A stretch of DNA of 64,000 nt from Shewanella algicola (GTDB taxonomy: Bacteria > Pseudomonadota > Gammaproteobacteria > Enterobacterales > Shewanellaceae): the NCBI RefSeq assembly GCF_014648035.1, contig NZ_BMQI01000001.1:180130-244129 (forward strand). Reading direction: 5' to 3'. The notes under the pieces were generated by a model. It was not told the DNA's origin, ran no database searches, and was given only the letters and a program-made list of their open reading frames with translations. Position numbers and translations under genes: made by a program. Positions 44,976 through 57,275 of this stretch are shown here, one piece after another (the stretch's first letter is position 1; the number at the start of each line of letters is the position of its first letter).

Positions 44976-46088
44976 TTAAGTTAAGTGCTCTAAAGCAAGG
45001 TAGTCACGTGATTGCATTTCAATTAACCGCGAACGACAACGTCTAAACTCAAAACTTAATTGGCCATCGGTATAAAGGTGTTCTAACTCTATTTGCGCCG
45101 ACACAATTAACTTAACGTTACGTTCGTAAAACTCATCAACCATCGCCAAAAAACGTCTGGCGATATCATCACCCGTTTGCTGCGCGCCCATTTGCTCTAT
45201 GCCACTTAACAAGACTGTGTGATAAAGGCAGGCGAGCTCCATGTAATCTCTCTGCGAACGTGGACCGTCGCACATGTCTCTAAAATTAATCAACAGTACC
45301 CCTTTAGATTGCTGACGGATATTAATCTCCCGACCATCAATTTCTATAGGCGCAATCTGTCTTTCTGCATCTGTCGCGAGTTGGTCGAAGTAATGTAGAA
45401 GATTAATGTCTGCCTGTTTATCAAGTGGATAATGATAAATCTCAGCTTGTTCTAAGGTCCGTAAACGATAATCAATCCCTGAATCCACATTTAAAACTTC
45501 ACAATGTTGATTAATCAGGGCAATAGCAGGTAAGAAGCGCACACGCTGCAAACCATTTTTATACAACTCGTCAGGGATGATATTAGATGTAGCAACCAGT
45601 GCGACCCCTTGCTTAAACAGCTCTTGGAATAGTGTTCCCAATAACATGGCGTCGGTGATGTCTGACACAAAAAACTCATCAAAACAGATAACCTGATATT
45701 GGCTAGCCATTTTTTTCGCAATCGTAATCAGTGGATCTTGCACCCCTTTTAAACCGTCGAGTTCATGATGTACTTGATGCATAAAACGGTGAAAATGCGC
45801 TCGTAATTTGCGCTCTCCCGGCAATGCATCGTAAAATGTATCCATTAAATAGGTTTTGCCGCGCCCGACTCCGCCCCATAAATATAATCCTTTTACAGGT
45901 GCTGACTTGGCTTTTACCCCAACGGCAGAAAACAATTTAGATAAACCAGAACTGGGTTTATTGGCTGCGATGATTTCATCATAAACACGTTGCAATGACT
46001 TAACTGCCTGCTCTTGTGCGGCATCATGTGAAAAATCTTCTCGGGTAAGGTCTTGTTGATAATGCTGCCAAGGGGTTAACTGCGCCAC
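44976..46088 (-). CDS. zapE: Cell-division ATPase ZapE (AFG1-like)
   Basis: A 370-residue ATPase starting MAQLTPWQHYQQDLTREDFS. Walker A GGVGRGKT, Walker B ICFDEFFVSDITDAM and the AFG1 signature follow. ZapE affects the Z-ring. It lies near rplM-rpsI, as in Escherichia and Shewanella. Confidence 0.95.
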   Translation of the reverse strand: MAQLTPWQHYQQDLTREDFSHDAAQEQAVKSLQRVYDEIIAANKPSSGLSKLFSAVGVKAKSAPVKGLYLWGGVGRGKTYLMDTFYDALPGERKLRAHFHRFMHQVHHELDGLKGVQDPLITIAKKMASQYQVICFDEFFVSDITDAMLLGTLFQELFKQGVALVATSNIIPDELYKNGLQRVRFLPAIALINQHCEVLNVDSGIDYRLRTLEQAEIYHYPLDKQADINLLHYFDQLATDAERQIAPIEIDGREINIRQQSKGVLLINFRDMCDGPRSQRDYMELACLYHTVLLSGIEQMGAQQTGDDIARRFLAMVDEFYERNVKLIVSAQIELEHLYTDGQLSFEFRRCRSRLIEMQSRDYLALEHLT

Positions 46089-46379
46089 GATTACGACTCT
46101 CTTACATCAATAAATTACTGCGGATAATAACATTAAAAATTCAATACGAGTAACCGCTTAACCGGATCAAATTAAGGTTTGTTAATCAAATTTGAACTAA
46201 CAAATAACACGTCACTCTCAATAATTAACTCAGATTAACCCATATTACTGACAGCTTTTATCGCGACACCATGCAGCGTTGTCTACTCTCATTTATTAAC
46301 GATATTTAACTTTGAATTCTTGCAATCAAGCCACATATTTTATTTACAAGCTTGAATGCAATCAGGAGCTACCTAACCT

Positions 46380-47729
46380 ATGAAAACCAAATTAAGCCTA
46401 CTTTCTGCAGCACTATTAACAGCTTCATTGTCGTTATACCCTGCTGTATCGCAAGCCGCCATTCCACAAGCGGTTGAAGGTCAAGCTGTACCGAGCTTAG
46501 CCCCAATGTTAGAGCGTACGACCCCAGCTGTGGTGTCGGTAGCCGTATCGGGCACTCAAGTGTCAAAACAGCGAGTGCCAGATGTATTTCGTTACTTCTT
46601 TGGCCCTAATGCGCCGCAAGAGCAAGTGCAAGAGCGCCCCTTTAGAGGCTTAGGCTCGGGGGTTATTATTGATGCAGCTAAAGGCTACATTGTAACCAAC
46701 AACCATGTCATCAATGGCGCTGATGATATTCAAATTGGCTTGCATGATGGCCGTGAAATTAAAGCCAAACTCATTGGTGCAGATAAAGAGTCAGATATTG
46801 CCTTGTTGCAAATTGATGCTAAAAACTTAACCGAAATTAACCAAACTGATTCAGACAATATTCGCGTAGGTGACTTTGCTGTCGCGATTGGTAATCCATT
46901 TGGTTTAGGGCAAACCGTTACCTCTGGTATTGTGAGCGCCCTTGGCCGCAGCGGTTTAGGTATCGAAATGCTCGAAAACTTTATTCAAACTGACGCAGCC
47001 ATTAATAGCGGCAACTCTGGTGGAGCATTAGTTAACTTAAACGGTGAGCTTATTGGGATTAACACCGCAATTGTTGCCCCAAATGGCGGTAACGTAGGCA
47101 TCGGCTTCGCCATCCCAGCGAACATGGTTCACAACCTAGTCGATCAAATTATTGAACACGGTGAAGTACGCCGCGGTGTATTAGGGGTTTCTGGCCGTGA
47201 TTTAGATAATGAGCTGGCAAAGGCTTTTGGCCTAGACACACAACACGGTGGTTTTGTTAACGAAGTCATGCCGAAAAGTGCTGCCGATAAAGCAGGGCTA
47301 AAAGCCGGTGATATTATTGTCAGCATTAATGGCCGTAGTATTAAGAGCTTCCAAGAATTACGCGCTAAAGTCGCCACCATGGGCGCAGGCGCTAAAGTCG
47401 AGTTTGGTATTATTCGCGACGGTGACAAGAAAACCATTAAAGCCACTTTAGGTGAAGCAGATAAAGTGGAAGCTGAAGCTGGCAATGTACATCCAATGTT
47501 GCAAGGTGCGACATTAGAAGATAGCAAAAAAGGTATTGAAATTACCGAAATTGCTCAAGGTTCACCCGCTGCCATGAGTGGCTTGCAAGAAGGAGATTTA
47601 ATTGTCGGGTTAAACCGCACTAAAATTTCCAGCCTAAAAGCATTAAAAGAAGCCCTCGAAGACAAGCAAAGTTCAGTGGCGTTAAAGATTTTAAGAGACA
47701 ACAATTTACTGTATTTAGTTTTACGCTAA
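46380..47729 (+). CDS. degQ: Periplasmic serine protease DegQ (HtrA family)
   Basis: A 449-residue protease with a signal peptide (KLSLLSAALLTASLSLYPAVSQA). The triad His is in VTNNHVINGA, Asp in SDIALLQI and Ser in NSGNSGGALVN. Two PDZ domains follow (about 255-345 and 360-449). It degrades or chaperones misfolded periplasmic proteins. degS follows by 165 bp on the same strand. Confidence 0.96.
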   Translation: MKTKLSLLSAALLTASLSLYPAVSQAAIPQAVEGQAVPSLAPMLERTTPAVVSVAVSGTQVSKQRVPDVFRYFFGPNAPQEQVQERPFRGLGSGVIIDAAKGYIVTNNHVINGADDIQIGLHDGREIKAKLIGADKESDIALLQIDAKNLTEINQTDSDNIRVGDFAVAIGNPFGLGQTVTSGIVSALGRSGLGIEMLENFIQTDAAINSGNSGGALVNLNGELIGINTAIVAPNGGNVGIGFAIPANMVHNLVDQIIEHGEVRRGVLGVSGRDLDNELAKAFGLDTQHGGFVNEVMPKSAADKAGLKAGDIIVSINGRSIKSFQELRAKVATMGAGAKVEFGIIRDGDKKTIKATLGEADKVEAEAGNVHPMLQGATLEDSKKGIEITEIAQGSPAAMSGLQEGDLIVGLNRTKISSLKALKEALEDKQSSVALKILRDNNLLYLVLR

Positions 47730-47894
47730 ATCAGTAAAAGTAGATTATTCGTTTCGATTTACAGCCACTCATTAACACGCTGTTAATGAGTGTGAACTGA
47801 CTTGAAGATTTAAGCATCGGTGCAAGCTTGGCCGATGCTTAATTTTTTGAGCTATGTTAAGATAAAGTTCATATTTTTCAACAAATGTCAGGCC

Positions 47895-48974
47895 ATGAAT
47901 TTAAAAGACACGTGCATCTATATTGTAAAAGCTATGACATTTGGCCTGATCATGGCAGCTGTTTTTTTAGTGATCACCTCTATACTTCCTAATCACTCCC
48001 TTAATACAGGTTTATCTTCCGTACACAGTGGTGGCGCTGAGCTGTCTTTTGCCAAAGCCGTTCGCCGTGCAGCACCTGCCGTGGCCAACATTTACAGCCT
48101 AAGCATTGACCAACGTAACCCATTAAACGCAAGTTCACTTCAAGGCTTGGGCTCTGGGGTGATTATGAGCAAAGATGGATACGTGCTTACCAATTACCAT
48201 GTGATTAAAAAAGCTGATGAAATTGTCATTGCACTGCAAGATGGGCGCAAATTTACCGCTGAAGTGGTTGGCTCCGATCCTGTGACAGATTTAGCAGTGC
48301 TCAAAATTGAAGGCGATAACCTACCCATTGTACCGTTTAATCTCAATAATCCAGCCCAAGTAGGCGATGTAGTATTAGCTATTGGTAATCCGTACAACAT
48401 CGGCCAAACCATTACCCAAGGTATTATCAGTGCCACTGGCCGTAACGGTTTAAGCTCTGGTTATTTAGACTTTTTACAAACCGACGCAGCTATTAATGCA
48501 GGCAATTCAGGTGGCGCATTAATAGACACTAATGGCGAATTAATTGGTATTAACACCGCCGCATTCCAGGTGGGTGGAGACAATGGTGGTAACGGTATTA
48601 GCTTTGCTATTCCCATAAAATTGGCGCATAGCATTATGGACAAATTAATAAAACATGGCCGTGTTATCCGTGGCGCTCTAGGTATTTCTGGCGAGCCAAT
48701 TAACCAGGTCGTTGCACAAATCCTCAACCTACCCGATATGAAAGGGGTATTGGTCACAGGTGTTGACCCAGAGGGTCCCGCAGCTCGTGCAGGCTTAGCC
48801 CCGCGTGATGTGATTACTCAATATAATGGTGAAGATGTTCCCGGTGTTGAAATGCTGTTAGACCGAATTGCAGAAACACCACCAGGCACCAGAATGGACA
48901 TGGTCATCATTCGTGAAGGTAAAACTCAAACCTTCCCGGTTATTATTGCAGAAAAAATTAATGAGCCTGAATAA
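47895..48974 (+). CDS. degS: Inner-membrane serine protease DegS
   Basis: A 359-residue protease anchored by one N-terminal membrane helix (FGLIMAAVFLVITSILP), then the HtrA triad (LTNYHVIKKA, TDLAVLKI, NAGNSGGAL) and a single PDZ domain. It cleaves RseA to activate sigma-E. Start ATG 47895 (TCAGG before it) is chosen over a longer frame from 47820. Confidence 0.95.
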   Translation: MNLKDTCIYIVKAMTFGLIMAAVFLVITSILPNHSLNTGLSSVHSGGAELSFAKAVRRAAPAVANIYSLSIDQRNPLNASSLQGLGSGVIMSKDGYVLTNYHVIKKADEIVIALQDGRKFTAEVVGSDPVTDLAVLKIEGDNLPIVPFNLNNPAQVGDVVLAIGNPYNIGQTITQGIISATGRNGLSSGYLDFLQTDAAINAGNSGGALIDTNGELIGINTAAFQVGGDNGGNGISFAIPIKLAHSIMDKLIKHGRVIRGALGISGEPINQVVAQILNLPDMKGVLVTGVDPEGPAARAGLAPRDVITQYNGEDVPGVEMLLDRIAETPPGTRMDMVIIREGKTQTFPVIIAEKINEPE

Positions 48975-49040
48975 CCACTTTTATTCAATACTCATATATT
49001 CAATACTCATATTAAACAAATAAAATTAGCACATAAAAAA

Positions 49041-49071
49041 GCCATTCAACTCATCATTGAATGGCTTTTTT
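49041..49071. terminator. Bidirectional terminator between degS and murA
   Basis: Stem GCCATTCAA / TTGAATGGC with an A run before and a T run after. It lies between convergent genes and ends both. Confidence 0.85.
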
Positions 49072-49086
49072 GTACCGTCATGAACG

Positions 49087-50561
<1,475 letters not shown>

Positions 50562-50813
50562 TTACATATTGAAAAGTTTTTCACGCTTCCACTGGGTAGG
50601 CGTAAATGTTTTGATGGTTAGCGCGTGTAGTTCACCACTGGCAATTTGTTCTGAAAGTGGAGCATAAATAGCTTGTTGCTGTTTTACGCGGCTCATGCCA
50701 TCGAAGCACTCTCCAACTGCAACCACTTTGTAATGGCTGCCATCTGAAGTCACATGGGCTTCTGTTAATGACAGTGCATCTGTCAACATTTGTTCAATAA
50801 CCTTGCAATCCAT
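50562..50813 (-). CDS. ibaG: BolA family protein IbaG
   Basis: An 83-residue protein starting MDCKVIEQMLTDALSLTEAH, with the BolA fold pattern SDGSHYKVVAVGECFDGMSRVKQQQ and a Leu-Thr-I-K C-terminal region. It partners with monothiol glutaredoxin for Fe-S trafficking. Located directly upstream of murA, as in E. coli. Confidence 0.94.
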   Translation of the reverse strand: MDCKVIEQMLTDALSLTEAHVTSDGSHYKVVAVGECFDGMSRVKQQQAIYAPLSEQIASGELHALTIKTFTPTQWKREKLFNM

Positions 50814-50898
50814 GAAATCTATTACCTTTACTTGTCAATCTAATGCTTATAAAACTGGCACTTATAAACTCGTATTTATACAACGAAAACGGCTACAA

Positions 50899-51198
50899 CT
50901 ATGACTGGCTAAAAAAAGCGTCTAAATCGTATAGCTCAATCATTTTTTTGAGCTGCTCGCTGGGATTAACCAACTGCCGCGATGCGCTGTCTTTTTTACT
51001 GCCAGAATGAGTTAATCGAACCAATGCTAGTAATAACGCTACACCAGCACTGTCTACATATTCTAGGGCGGACAAGTCTATCACTTGGGTTGTATCAGTA
51101 AACAACTGTTGGCGTTTTGGCCATAATTGTTTTACTTCAACCTGCGTTAAGCGTCCGCTAACGAAGCACTGCTGCTCTTGTTGATTAAAGTTAATCAC
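50899..51198 (-). CDS. mlaB: STAS-domain protein MlaB
   Basis: A 99-residue STAS protein (LSALEYVDSAGVALLLALVR motif). It regulates the MlaFEDB transporter. Start ATG overlaps mlaC stop by 4 bp. Confidence 0.93.
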   Translation of the reverse strand: MINFNQQEQQCFVSGRLTQVEVKQLWPKRQQLFTDTTQVIDLSALEYVDSAGVALLLALVRLTHSGSKKDSASRQLVNPSEQLKKMIELYDLDAFFSQS

Positions 51199-51863
51199 GC
51201 TGCTGCAGCTTCTTTAGTTGGTTGACGATCGATTTTTTGCTTGGTTTTGTCATTCAACATTGAAATAACGGCTTCAATACCTTGCTGACGGATCAAGTTA
51301 GAAATCTCAGACTGCTTAGAAGCCAATAAACTAACGCCTTCTGCAACAAGATCAAATGCTTTCCAAGTATTGTCTTTTAAACGACGGGCTTTAAATTGAA
51401 TTTTGATCGGTGGGCGACCTTTTTCAATAATTTGCACGTTTATTTCAACAATTTTTTCGTCACTAAAATCACTAGCAGGATCAAACTCAACAGCCTGGTC
51501 GGTATATTCTGTTAATGCTTGTGCATACGTTGCGACTAGGTAGCCTTCAAATGCTTCAACAAAACGGTCACGTTGATCCGGTGTGGTGTCACGTAAATAC
51601 TGCCCCATTACTTTGTATGCTGCATATTTATAATCAACATGTGGCATTAATTCTTCATTTACTATCACTTTTAAGTGACTTAAATCGCTATCGATTAATG
51701 CTCTATCTTGCTTAAAACGATCAAATGTTTTATTGGCGACTTGCTTGATCATTTCATATGGGTCACTGGTGTTGATCTCGTCATTAGCTGCCATTACGCC
51801 AGAGCTAATTGCTGCGCTCGCAATTAAACATACAGCCATTACACGATGAAAAAGTGCCTTCAT
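51195..51863 (-). CDS. mlaC: Periplasmic phospholipid-binding protein MlaC
   Basis: A 222-residue protein with a signal peptide (MKALFHRVMAVCLIASAAIS). The MlaC-type segment with DQRDRFVEAFEGYLVATYAQ is present. It shuttles phospholipid between MlaA and MlaFEDB. ATG 51863 has an AGGAG site; the longer frame is rejected. Confidence 0.94.
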   Translation of the reverse strand: MKALFHRVMAVCLIASAAISSGVMAANDEINTSDPYEMIKQVANKTFDRFKQDRALIDSDLSHLKVIVNEELMPHVDYKYAAYKVMGQYLRDTTPDQRDRFVEAFEGYLVATYAQALTEYTDQAVEFDPASDFSDEKIVEINVQIIEKGRPPIKIQFKARRLKDNTWKAFDLVAEGVSLLASKQSEISNLIRQQGIEAVISMLNDKTKQKIDRQPTKEAAAA

Positions 51864-51873
51864 TATAGAGCTC

Positions 51874-52347
51874 CTAATTGTCTTTAGACGACATACTGTA
51901 TAAAAGTTGACCAATTAAATCTTCGAGAATCAATGCGCCACGCGTATCATGAACCTTATCGCCATCAACCAGCATGGCAATATCATCATCCATAAAGCCT
52001 GGGGTTAAGCCAATAAATTGCTCACCTAATAAACCTGAAGTCAAAATAGCTAAACTGCTGGTTTCAGGGAACACATCATAGCGCTTGTCCATCGTTAACG
52101 TCACCACAGGGATCAGCTTACGAGTATCTAAGGTAATGTCTGTCACACGACCAACAACCACCCCACCTACTTTGACTGGCGAGCGTACTTTTAATCCACC
52201 GATATTATTAAACTCGGCAACTAATGTATAAGTTTGGTCACTTGACTTGACTTCAACATTAGCAACATTAAATACCAATGCACAAAATGCCAACAAACCT
52301 GACAATAAAAACACGCCTACTAGTAACTCAATTTTCCGTGTCAACAT
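51874..52347 (-). CDS. mlaD: MCE-domain protein MlaD
   Basis: A 157-residue protein, MLTRKIELLVGVFLLSGLLA (N-terminal membrane helix) and an MCE domain (EFNNIGGLKVRSPVKVGGVV). The E. coli protein has the same layout. It forms the hexameric ring of the Mla complex. ATG 52347 is used, not an upstream TTG. Confidence 0.95.
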   Translation of the reverse strand: MLTRKIELLVGVFLLSGLLAFCALVFNVANVEVKSSDQTYTLVAEFNNIGGLKVRSPVKVGGVVVGRVTDITLDTRKLIPVVTLTMDKRYDVFPETSSLAILTSGLLGEQFIGLTPGFMDDDIAMLVDGDKVHDTRGALILEDLIGQLLYSMSSKDN

Positions 52348-52388
52348 ACTCTTAAACCACTTCAATTAAACTAAACAATGAAAAAATC

Positions 52389-53174
52389 TTAATTTCCGAA
52401 CATGATTGCAGTAAGCAAAAAGTCCAGCGCTAAAACAGCTAAACTGGCCTGCACAACCGTTGAAGTTGTCGCTCGGCTAATACCTTCAGGGTTAGGTTGT
52501 ACTTCGTATCCTCTGTACAAGGCTATCCAAGTCACCACCACACCAAAAATAACACTCTTAATCAAGCTGTTAACAATATCCTGCTCCCACTCTACAGATG
52601 CTTGAAGAATAGACCAAAATGCACCGCTATCAATGCCTTTCCATTCAACACCTACCAGATGGCCGCCCATAATGCCCACTAAACTGAACATCAAAGCAAG
52701 CAGAGGCATACTGATCACCCCAGCCCAAAAACGAGGGGCAATGATTTGTCGTAAAGGATCAATTGCCATCATCTCTAAACTGGATAACTGTTCAGTCGAT
52801 TTCATTAAACCAATCTCTGCCGTTAGTGCAGACCCTGCCCGTCCGGCAAACAATAATGCGGCAACCACAGGACCAAGTTCACGTAACAAGCTAAGCGCCA
52901 CCATTGGGCCCAAACTTTCTTCCGTACCAAAGCCAACAAGAATATTGTAGCCCTGCAACGCTAATACCATGCCGATAAACAAACCCGATACTAGGATAAT
53001 CACCATGGAGCGCACACCCAGCACATATATTTGCTTGGTAAGTAGTGGCAAACCTTTTTTAACATTAGGCACACGTACCACAGCGCCCCACAGCATTAAA
53101 CCAGCTCGGCCTAATCCGGAGATCATCTTTAACGCATATTTGCCCATGTCGGCAATATTATCAATTACGCCCAC
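52389..53174 (-). CDS. mlaE: Mla permease MlaE
   Basis: A 261-residue permease with five or six membrane segments and the family motif [20 protein letters not shown]. The GTG start at 53174 has AGGAG seven bases upstream; a longer frame extends into mlaF. E. coli MlaE is 260 residues. Confidence 0.95.
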   Translation of the reverse strand: MGVIDNIADMGKYALKMISGLGRAGLMLWGAVVRVPNVKKGLPLLTKQIYVLGVRSMVIILVSGLFIGMVLALQGYNILVGFGTEESLGPMVALSLLRELGPVVAALLFAGRAGSALTAEIGLMKSTEQLSSLEMMAIDPLRQIIAPRFWAGVISMPLLALMFSLVGIMGGHLVGVEWKGIDSGAFWSILQASVEWEQDIVNSLIKSVIFGVVVTWIALYRGYEVQPNPEGISRATTSTVVQASLAVLALDFLLTAIMFGN

Positions 53175-53985
53175 ACAATAACTCCTCTTGATAATCCTCG
53201 GCAGGATAATGAAATGGTACCGGACCATCTGGCTCGCCTTGGATAAACTGAATTAATTGCGGGTTATCAGACAAACGCAATTGCTCTGGCGTTCCATGTG
53301 CAATCACTTTTTTTTCTGCAATCACATACACATAATCTGCAATACCCAGCACTTCATCGACGTCATGAGACACCACAACAGAAGTGAGTTTTAGCGTATC
53401 TGATAATTCACGAATTAATTTTACGAGCATCCCCATTGAAATAGGATCTTGGCCCGCAAAAGGCTCATCGTACAAAATCATTTCAGGCTCAAGCGCAATC
53501 GCCCGGGCTAGTGCGGCACGACGCTGCATACCACCAGAAAGCTCGTTAGGCATTAAATAAGCTGCCCCACGAAGTCCCACCGCTTGTAATTTCATCAGCA
53601 CAATTGAACGAATAATCTCTTCAGGTAACCCTGAATGCTCTCGTAATGCAAACGCGACATTATCGAATACATTTAAATCGGTAAACATTGCACCGCTTTG
53701 AAAAAGCATGCTCATACGTTTACGTAACTCAAATAACTCTTCACGTTTTAATTTATGTAAATCTTGGCCATCAAATAAAATGTGACCACTATTGGGTGTA
53801 AGTTGCCCACCAATCAATTTTAATAACGTGGTTTTACCTATACCGCTAGGGCCCATAATAGCGGTCACTTTACCTTTAGGTATCGTTAACGAAATATCTT
53901 TATAAATCACTCGAGAACCATGACTAAAAGCCAAATGGTTAATCTCGACCAAAGGGGAATTATTTGATTTACTCATATCAGGCAT
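53161..53985 (-). CDS. mlaF: Mla ABC transporter ATPase MlaF
   Basis: About 275 residues. Walker [10 protein letters not shown], signature [14 protein letters not shown] and Walker [14 protein letters not shown] are present. Start at ATG 53985 is tentative because the site upstream is weak; the next ATG is at 53976. It powers retrograde phospholipid transport that keeps outer-membrane asymmetry. Confidence 0.95.
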   Translation of the reverse strand: MPDMSKSNNSPLVEINHLAFSHGSRVIYKDISLTIPKGKVTAIMGPSGIGKTTLLKLIGGQLTPNSGHILFDGQDLHKLKREELFELRKRMSMLFQSGAMFTDLNVFDNVAFALREHSGLPEEIIRSIVLMKLQAVGLRGAAYLMPNELSGGMQRRAALARAIALEPEMILYDEPFAGQDPISMGMLVKLIRELSDTLKLTSVVVSHDVDEVLGIADYVYVIAEKKVIAHGTPEQLRLSDNPQLIQFIQGEPDGPVPFHYPAEDYQEELLCGRN

Positions 53986-54173
53986 CGGAGTTGAGGAGAT
54001 CACAACCTTCCTTAAAAAAAGATGAAGCGCAAATTGTACTGTAATTGTCCATTGAGCGACAACTATATCCATATAACCAAAGCTCATTGTTAATACAATT
54101 AGTGCACAATGCTTTCAATTTAGTGAAAATCCAGCGAAAATGCCCGCTAATTATTTACCATCATAGGAATCAC

Positions 54174-55136
54174 ATGCTAGTTAATATCCTAATGCTAATT
54201 GTAGGGCTTGCTGTTTTAGTGTGGAGTGCGGATAGATTTGTATACGGTGCAGCTGCATTTGCGCGTAATTTAGGCTTACCGCCAATGCTAATAGGACTCA
54301 CCATCGTAGCGATGGGCAGCTCAGCCCCTGAGATGTTTGTTGCCGCGAGCGCGTCAATGAATGATATGCGCGACACCGCAGTCGGCAACGTTTTAGGCTC
54401 AAACATTGCCAACATAACCTTAATTTTAGGATTAACCGCATTACTCGGTGCGATTAGCGTAGGGTCAAAAACCTTAAAGCGTGAAATCCCCTTAATGTTA
54501 GCGGCTACGGTATTTGCGGGCTACACATTACATGACGGCCTGTTAACCCGTGCAGAAGGCATTATGTTAACCATCTTATTTTTTGGCTTAATGGGCTTTT
54601 TTATTTGGCAAGCCACTAGCAAAAAAGTGACAGACACCTTAGATGAAGACCTCGAGTCTGAGATCCCTAAAAACGTCCCCACCTTTCGTGCTATCATTTG
54701 GCTACTAGTTGGTATTATATTACTTCCTCTATCAGCAGGTTGGATGGTTGACGGCGCGGTAGGGATTGCAAAATTTTATGGATTATCTGATTTAGTCATT
54801 GGACTGACTATTATTGCGGTTGGTACAAGCTTACCCGAGTTGGCAGCTTGCATTGCTGGTGTATTAAAAAAGGAAGATGATTTAGCGATTGGTAATATCG
54901 TTGGTTCAAACTTATTTAATATTTTAGCGGTACTCGCGATACCTGCGTTGATTGCCCCAGGCGAAATAGATGCACAAGCCAGCGGTAGAGATTTCTACAT
55001 GGTATTGGGAACCAGTACTGCACTGGCCGTTTTAGTGTTATCTAGTGGTGCTAAAAAACAACTTACCCGTTGGCATGGCGCCTTGTTATTAATCACCTTT
55101 ATTGCGTACCAAATTATTGTATTTCAATCTCATTAG
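54174..55136 (+). CDS. yrbG: Calcium/sodium antiporter YrbG-like
   Basis: A 320-residue inner-membrane exchanger with two inverted-repeat halves, each carrying a CaCA motif: VAMGSSAPEMFVAASA and IAVGTSLPELAACIAG. Start ATG 54174 with AGGAAT. First gene of the plus cluster divergent from mlaF. Confidence 0.9.
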   Translation: MLVNILMLIVGLAVLVWSADRFVYGAAAFARNLGLPPMLIGLTIVAMGSSAPEMFVAASASMNDMRDTAVGNVLGSNIANITLILGLTALLGAISVGSKTLKREIPLMLAATVFAGYTLHDGLLTRAEGIMLTILFFGLMGFFIWQATSKKVTDTLDEDLESEIPKNVPTFRAIIWLLVGIILLPLSAGWMVDGAVGIAKFYGLSDLVIGLTIIAVGTSLPELAACIAGVLKKEDDLAIGNIVGSNLFNILAVLAIPALIAPGEIDAQASGRDFYMVLGTSTALAVLVLSSGAKKQLTRWHGALLLITFIAYQIIVFQSH

Positions 55137-55180
55137 ATTGGAGCAAAAAGGTAAAGTCTTAAGCTAAAAGAGAGACACTC

Positions 55181-56158
55181 ATGGTAGATCAAACTCAATT
55201 TCGCCAATGGGGCCGCAAAGTTATCGATATCGAAAAAGCGGCATTAGATCATTTATATCAATACGTCGACTCCGCTGAATTTGGCCAGGCCTGCGAACTC
55301 ATCATGCAGTGTAAAGGCAAAGTGATTGTGATGGGTATGGGTAAGTCAGGCCATATTGGCAATAAAATTTCTGCCACCTTTGCAAGTACCGGCACCCCTG
55401 CTTTTTTTGTACACCCGGGTGAAGCCAGCCACGGCGACTTAGGCGCTTTAGACAAAAATGATATCGTACTGGCGATTTCTAACTCAGGCGAATCAAGTGA
55501 AATTTTAACCTTACTGCCTGTGATTCAACGTATGGGGGTACCGGTGATTTCAGTGACCGGCAAACCTGAGTCAAACATGGCTCGACTCGCTAAAATTCAT
55601 CTGTGCATTCAAGTACAAGAAGAGGCCTGCCCGCTTGGGTTAGCCCCGACATCAAGCACTACCGCGACCCTTGCTATGGGTGATGCTTTAGCTATTGCAT
55701 TACTGCAAGCAAAAGGCTTTACCCGAGACGATTTTGCCTTATCACACCCCGGCGGTGCTTTAGGACGTAAACTGTTACTAAAAGTAGAAGATGTGATGCA
55801 TCAAGGTGATAGCTTACCGAGTGTAAGTGATGACATTTGCATTACCGATGCGCTGTATGAAATATCGAAAAAAGGCCTGGGTATGACCGCCGTTGTCGAC
55901 AAAGCTAATACCTTAGTGGGTATTTTTACTGATGGTGATTTACGACGTATTATTGATGCTGAAGTAAACTTACGCACCACACCAATTGCCCAAGTGATGA
56001 CGCAAAATTGCGTCACCAGTCCTAGCGGTATCTTGGCAGCAAAAGCATTACAAATCATGGAAGAAAAAAACATTAACGGATTGATTGTCGTTAACCAACA
56101 ACATCAACCGATCGGCGCATTAAATATGCTCGATATGGTTAAAGCAGGAGTGATTTAA
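55181..56158 (+). CDS. kdsD: D-arabinose 5-phosphate isomerase KdsD
   Basis: A 325-residue enzyme. N-terminal SIS domain (VMGMGKSGHIGNKISATFAS) and two C-terminal CBS domains (VEDVMHQGDSLPSV; VMTQNCVTSPSGI). It makes arabinose 5-phosphate for Kdo. Followed by kdsC with a 2-bp gap. Confidence 0.96.
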   Translation: MVDQTQFRQWGRKVIDIEKAALDHLYQYVDSAEFGQACELIMQCKGKVIVMGMGKSGHIGNKISATFASTGTPAFFVHPGEASHGDLGALDKNDIVLAISNSGESSEILTLLPVIQRMGVPVISVTGKPESNMARLAKIHLCIQVQEEACPLGLAPTSSTTATLAMGDALAIALLQAKGFTRDDFALSHPGGALGRKLLLKVEDVMHQGDSLPSVSDDICITDALYEISKKGLGMTAVVDKANTLVGIFTDGDLRRIIDAEVNLRTTPIAQVMTQNCVTSPSGILAAKALQIMEEKNINGLIVVNQQHQPIGALNMLDMVKAGVI

Positions 56159-56160
56159 CC

Positions 56161-56718
56161 ATGTCAGATACACATCAAGGCTTTTACGGCCAGGTCAGCG
56201 ACGATATTTGGCAACGAGCTAAAAAAATTAAACTGCTCATTTGCGATGTTGACGGCGTCTTTTCTGACGGACGTATTTATTTAAGCAATGCAGGCGAAGA
56301 GCTAAAAGCATTCCACACTCGTGATGGTTATGGTGTGCGTTCAGTATTAACCAGTGGCATACACGTTGCCGTTATCACTGGCCGTAAATCAAAAATTGTT
56401 GAAACTCGCATGACAGCACTTGGGGTAAAACATATTTATCAAGGCATCGACAATAAATTTGAACCATTTGAACAATTACTCTCTCTCTATAATGTGACTG
56501 CTGACGAAGTGGCCTACATTGGTGATGACATGGTCGATTTACCTGTAATGAAAGTAGTGGGTTTAGCAGTATGTGTTGCAGATGGGCATCCGTTTGTAAA
56601 ACAACATTGCCATATGACCACCAGTATCAATGGTGGCCATGGTGCCCTACGTGAACTCACGGACCTATTATTACTAAGTCAGGATAAATTTACCCGTGCC
56701 CACGGTATGAGTATATGA
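56161..56718 (+). CDS. kdsC: Kdo-8-phosphate phosphatase KdsC
   Basis: A 185-residue HAD phosphatase with DVDGVFSDGRI (motif I), VITGRKS (motif II) and IGDDMVDLPV (motif IV). It yields free Kdo. Overlaps lptC by 4 bp. Confidence 0.96.
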   Translation: MSDTHQGFYGQVSDDIWQRAKKIKLLICDVDGVFSDGRIYLSNAGEELKAFHTRDGYGVRSVLTSGIHVAVITGRKSKIVETRMTALGVKHIYQGIDNKFEPFEQLLSLYNVTADEVAYIGDDMVDLPVMKVVGLAVCVADGHPFVKQHCHMTTSINGGHGALRELTDLLLLSQDKFTRAHGMSI

Positions 56719-57275
56719 ATAGAGTCACCATCGCGATTGCCGCATTCTTTGGCCTTGCCCTTGTGTTGTATTGGCAAGCTCAAGTAAAGCGCAGTGAAAT
56801 GGATGCAATTAAAGTGGTAGGGATAGAACGGCCTGACTTTATTGCCGACAATTTACGTACTACTGAATTTAACAAAGAAGGGTTAATTGCCAGTAAAGTA
56901 TCGGCAAAACACATGGAGCATTATGCTTCGAGTGATATCACTCACTTTACTGAGCCTGTATATTTAATTTATCCGGAAAACGGCAAAGCTCAATGGCAAC
57001 TAAGTGCTGACAGAGGTCAATTAAATAAACAGACCAATAAAGTCATCTTAGAAAATAATGTTATTATTGATGCTATTGATATTGAAGAGCCTTTACAGTC
57101 GCTGACCACACAAACGGTCACATTAGATCTGTCCACCATGATAGGCAGCTCACAAGAGATGGTGTATATCGAAGGCAAAGGGTTTATGATTCAAGGTTTA
57201 GGCTTGCATGCTGACTTGAATACCCAAAAATTATCGCTACTAAATAAAGTAGAAGGAACATATGAGCCACAATAA
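56715..57275 (+). CDS. lptC: LPS export protein LptC
   Basis: A 186-residue bitopic protein, MNRVTIAIAAFFGLALVLYW (membrane helix), then a beta-jellyroll periplasmic domain. It links the LptBFG transporter to LptA. Overlaps lptA by 14 bp. Confidence 0.94.
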   Translation: MNRVTIAIAAFFGLALVLYWQAQVKRSEMDAIKVVGIERPDFIADNLRTTEFNKEGLIASKVSAKHMEHYASSDITHFTEPVYLIYPENGKAQWQLSADRGQLNKQTNKVILENNVIIDAIDIEEPLQSLTTQTVTLDLSTMIGSSQEMVYIEGKGFMIQGLGLHADLNTQKLSLLNKVEGTYEPQ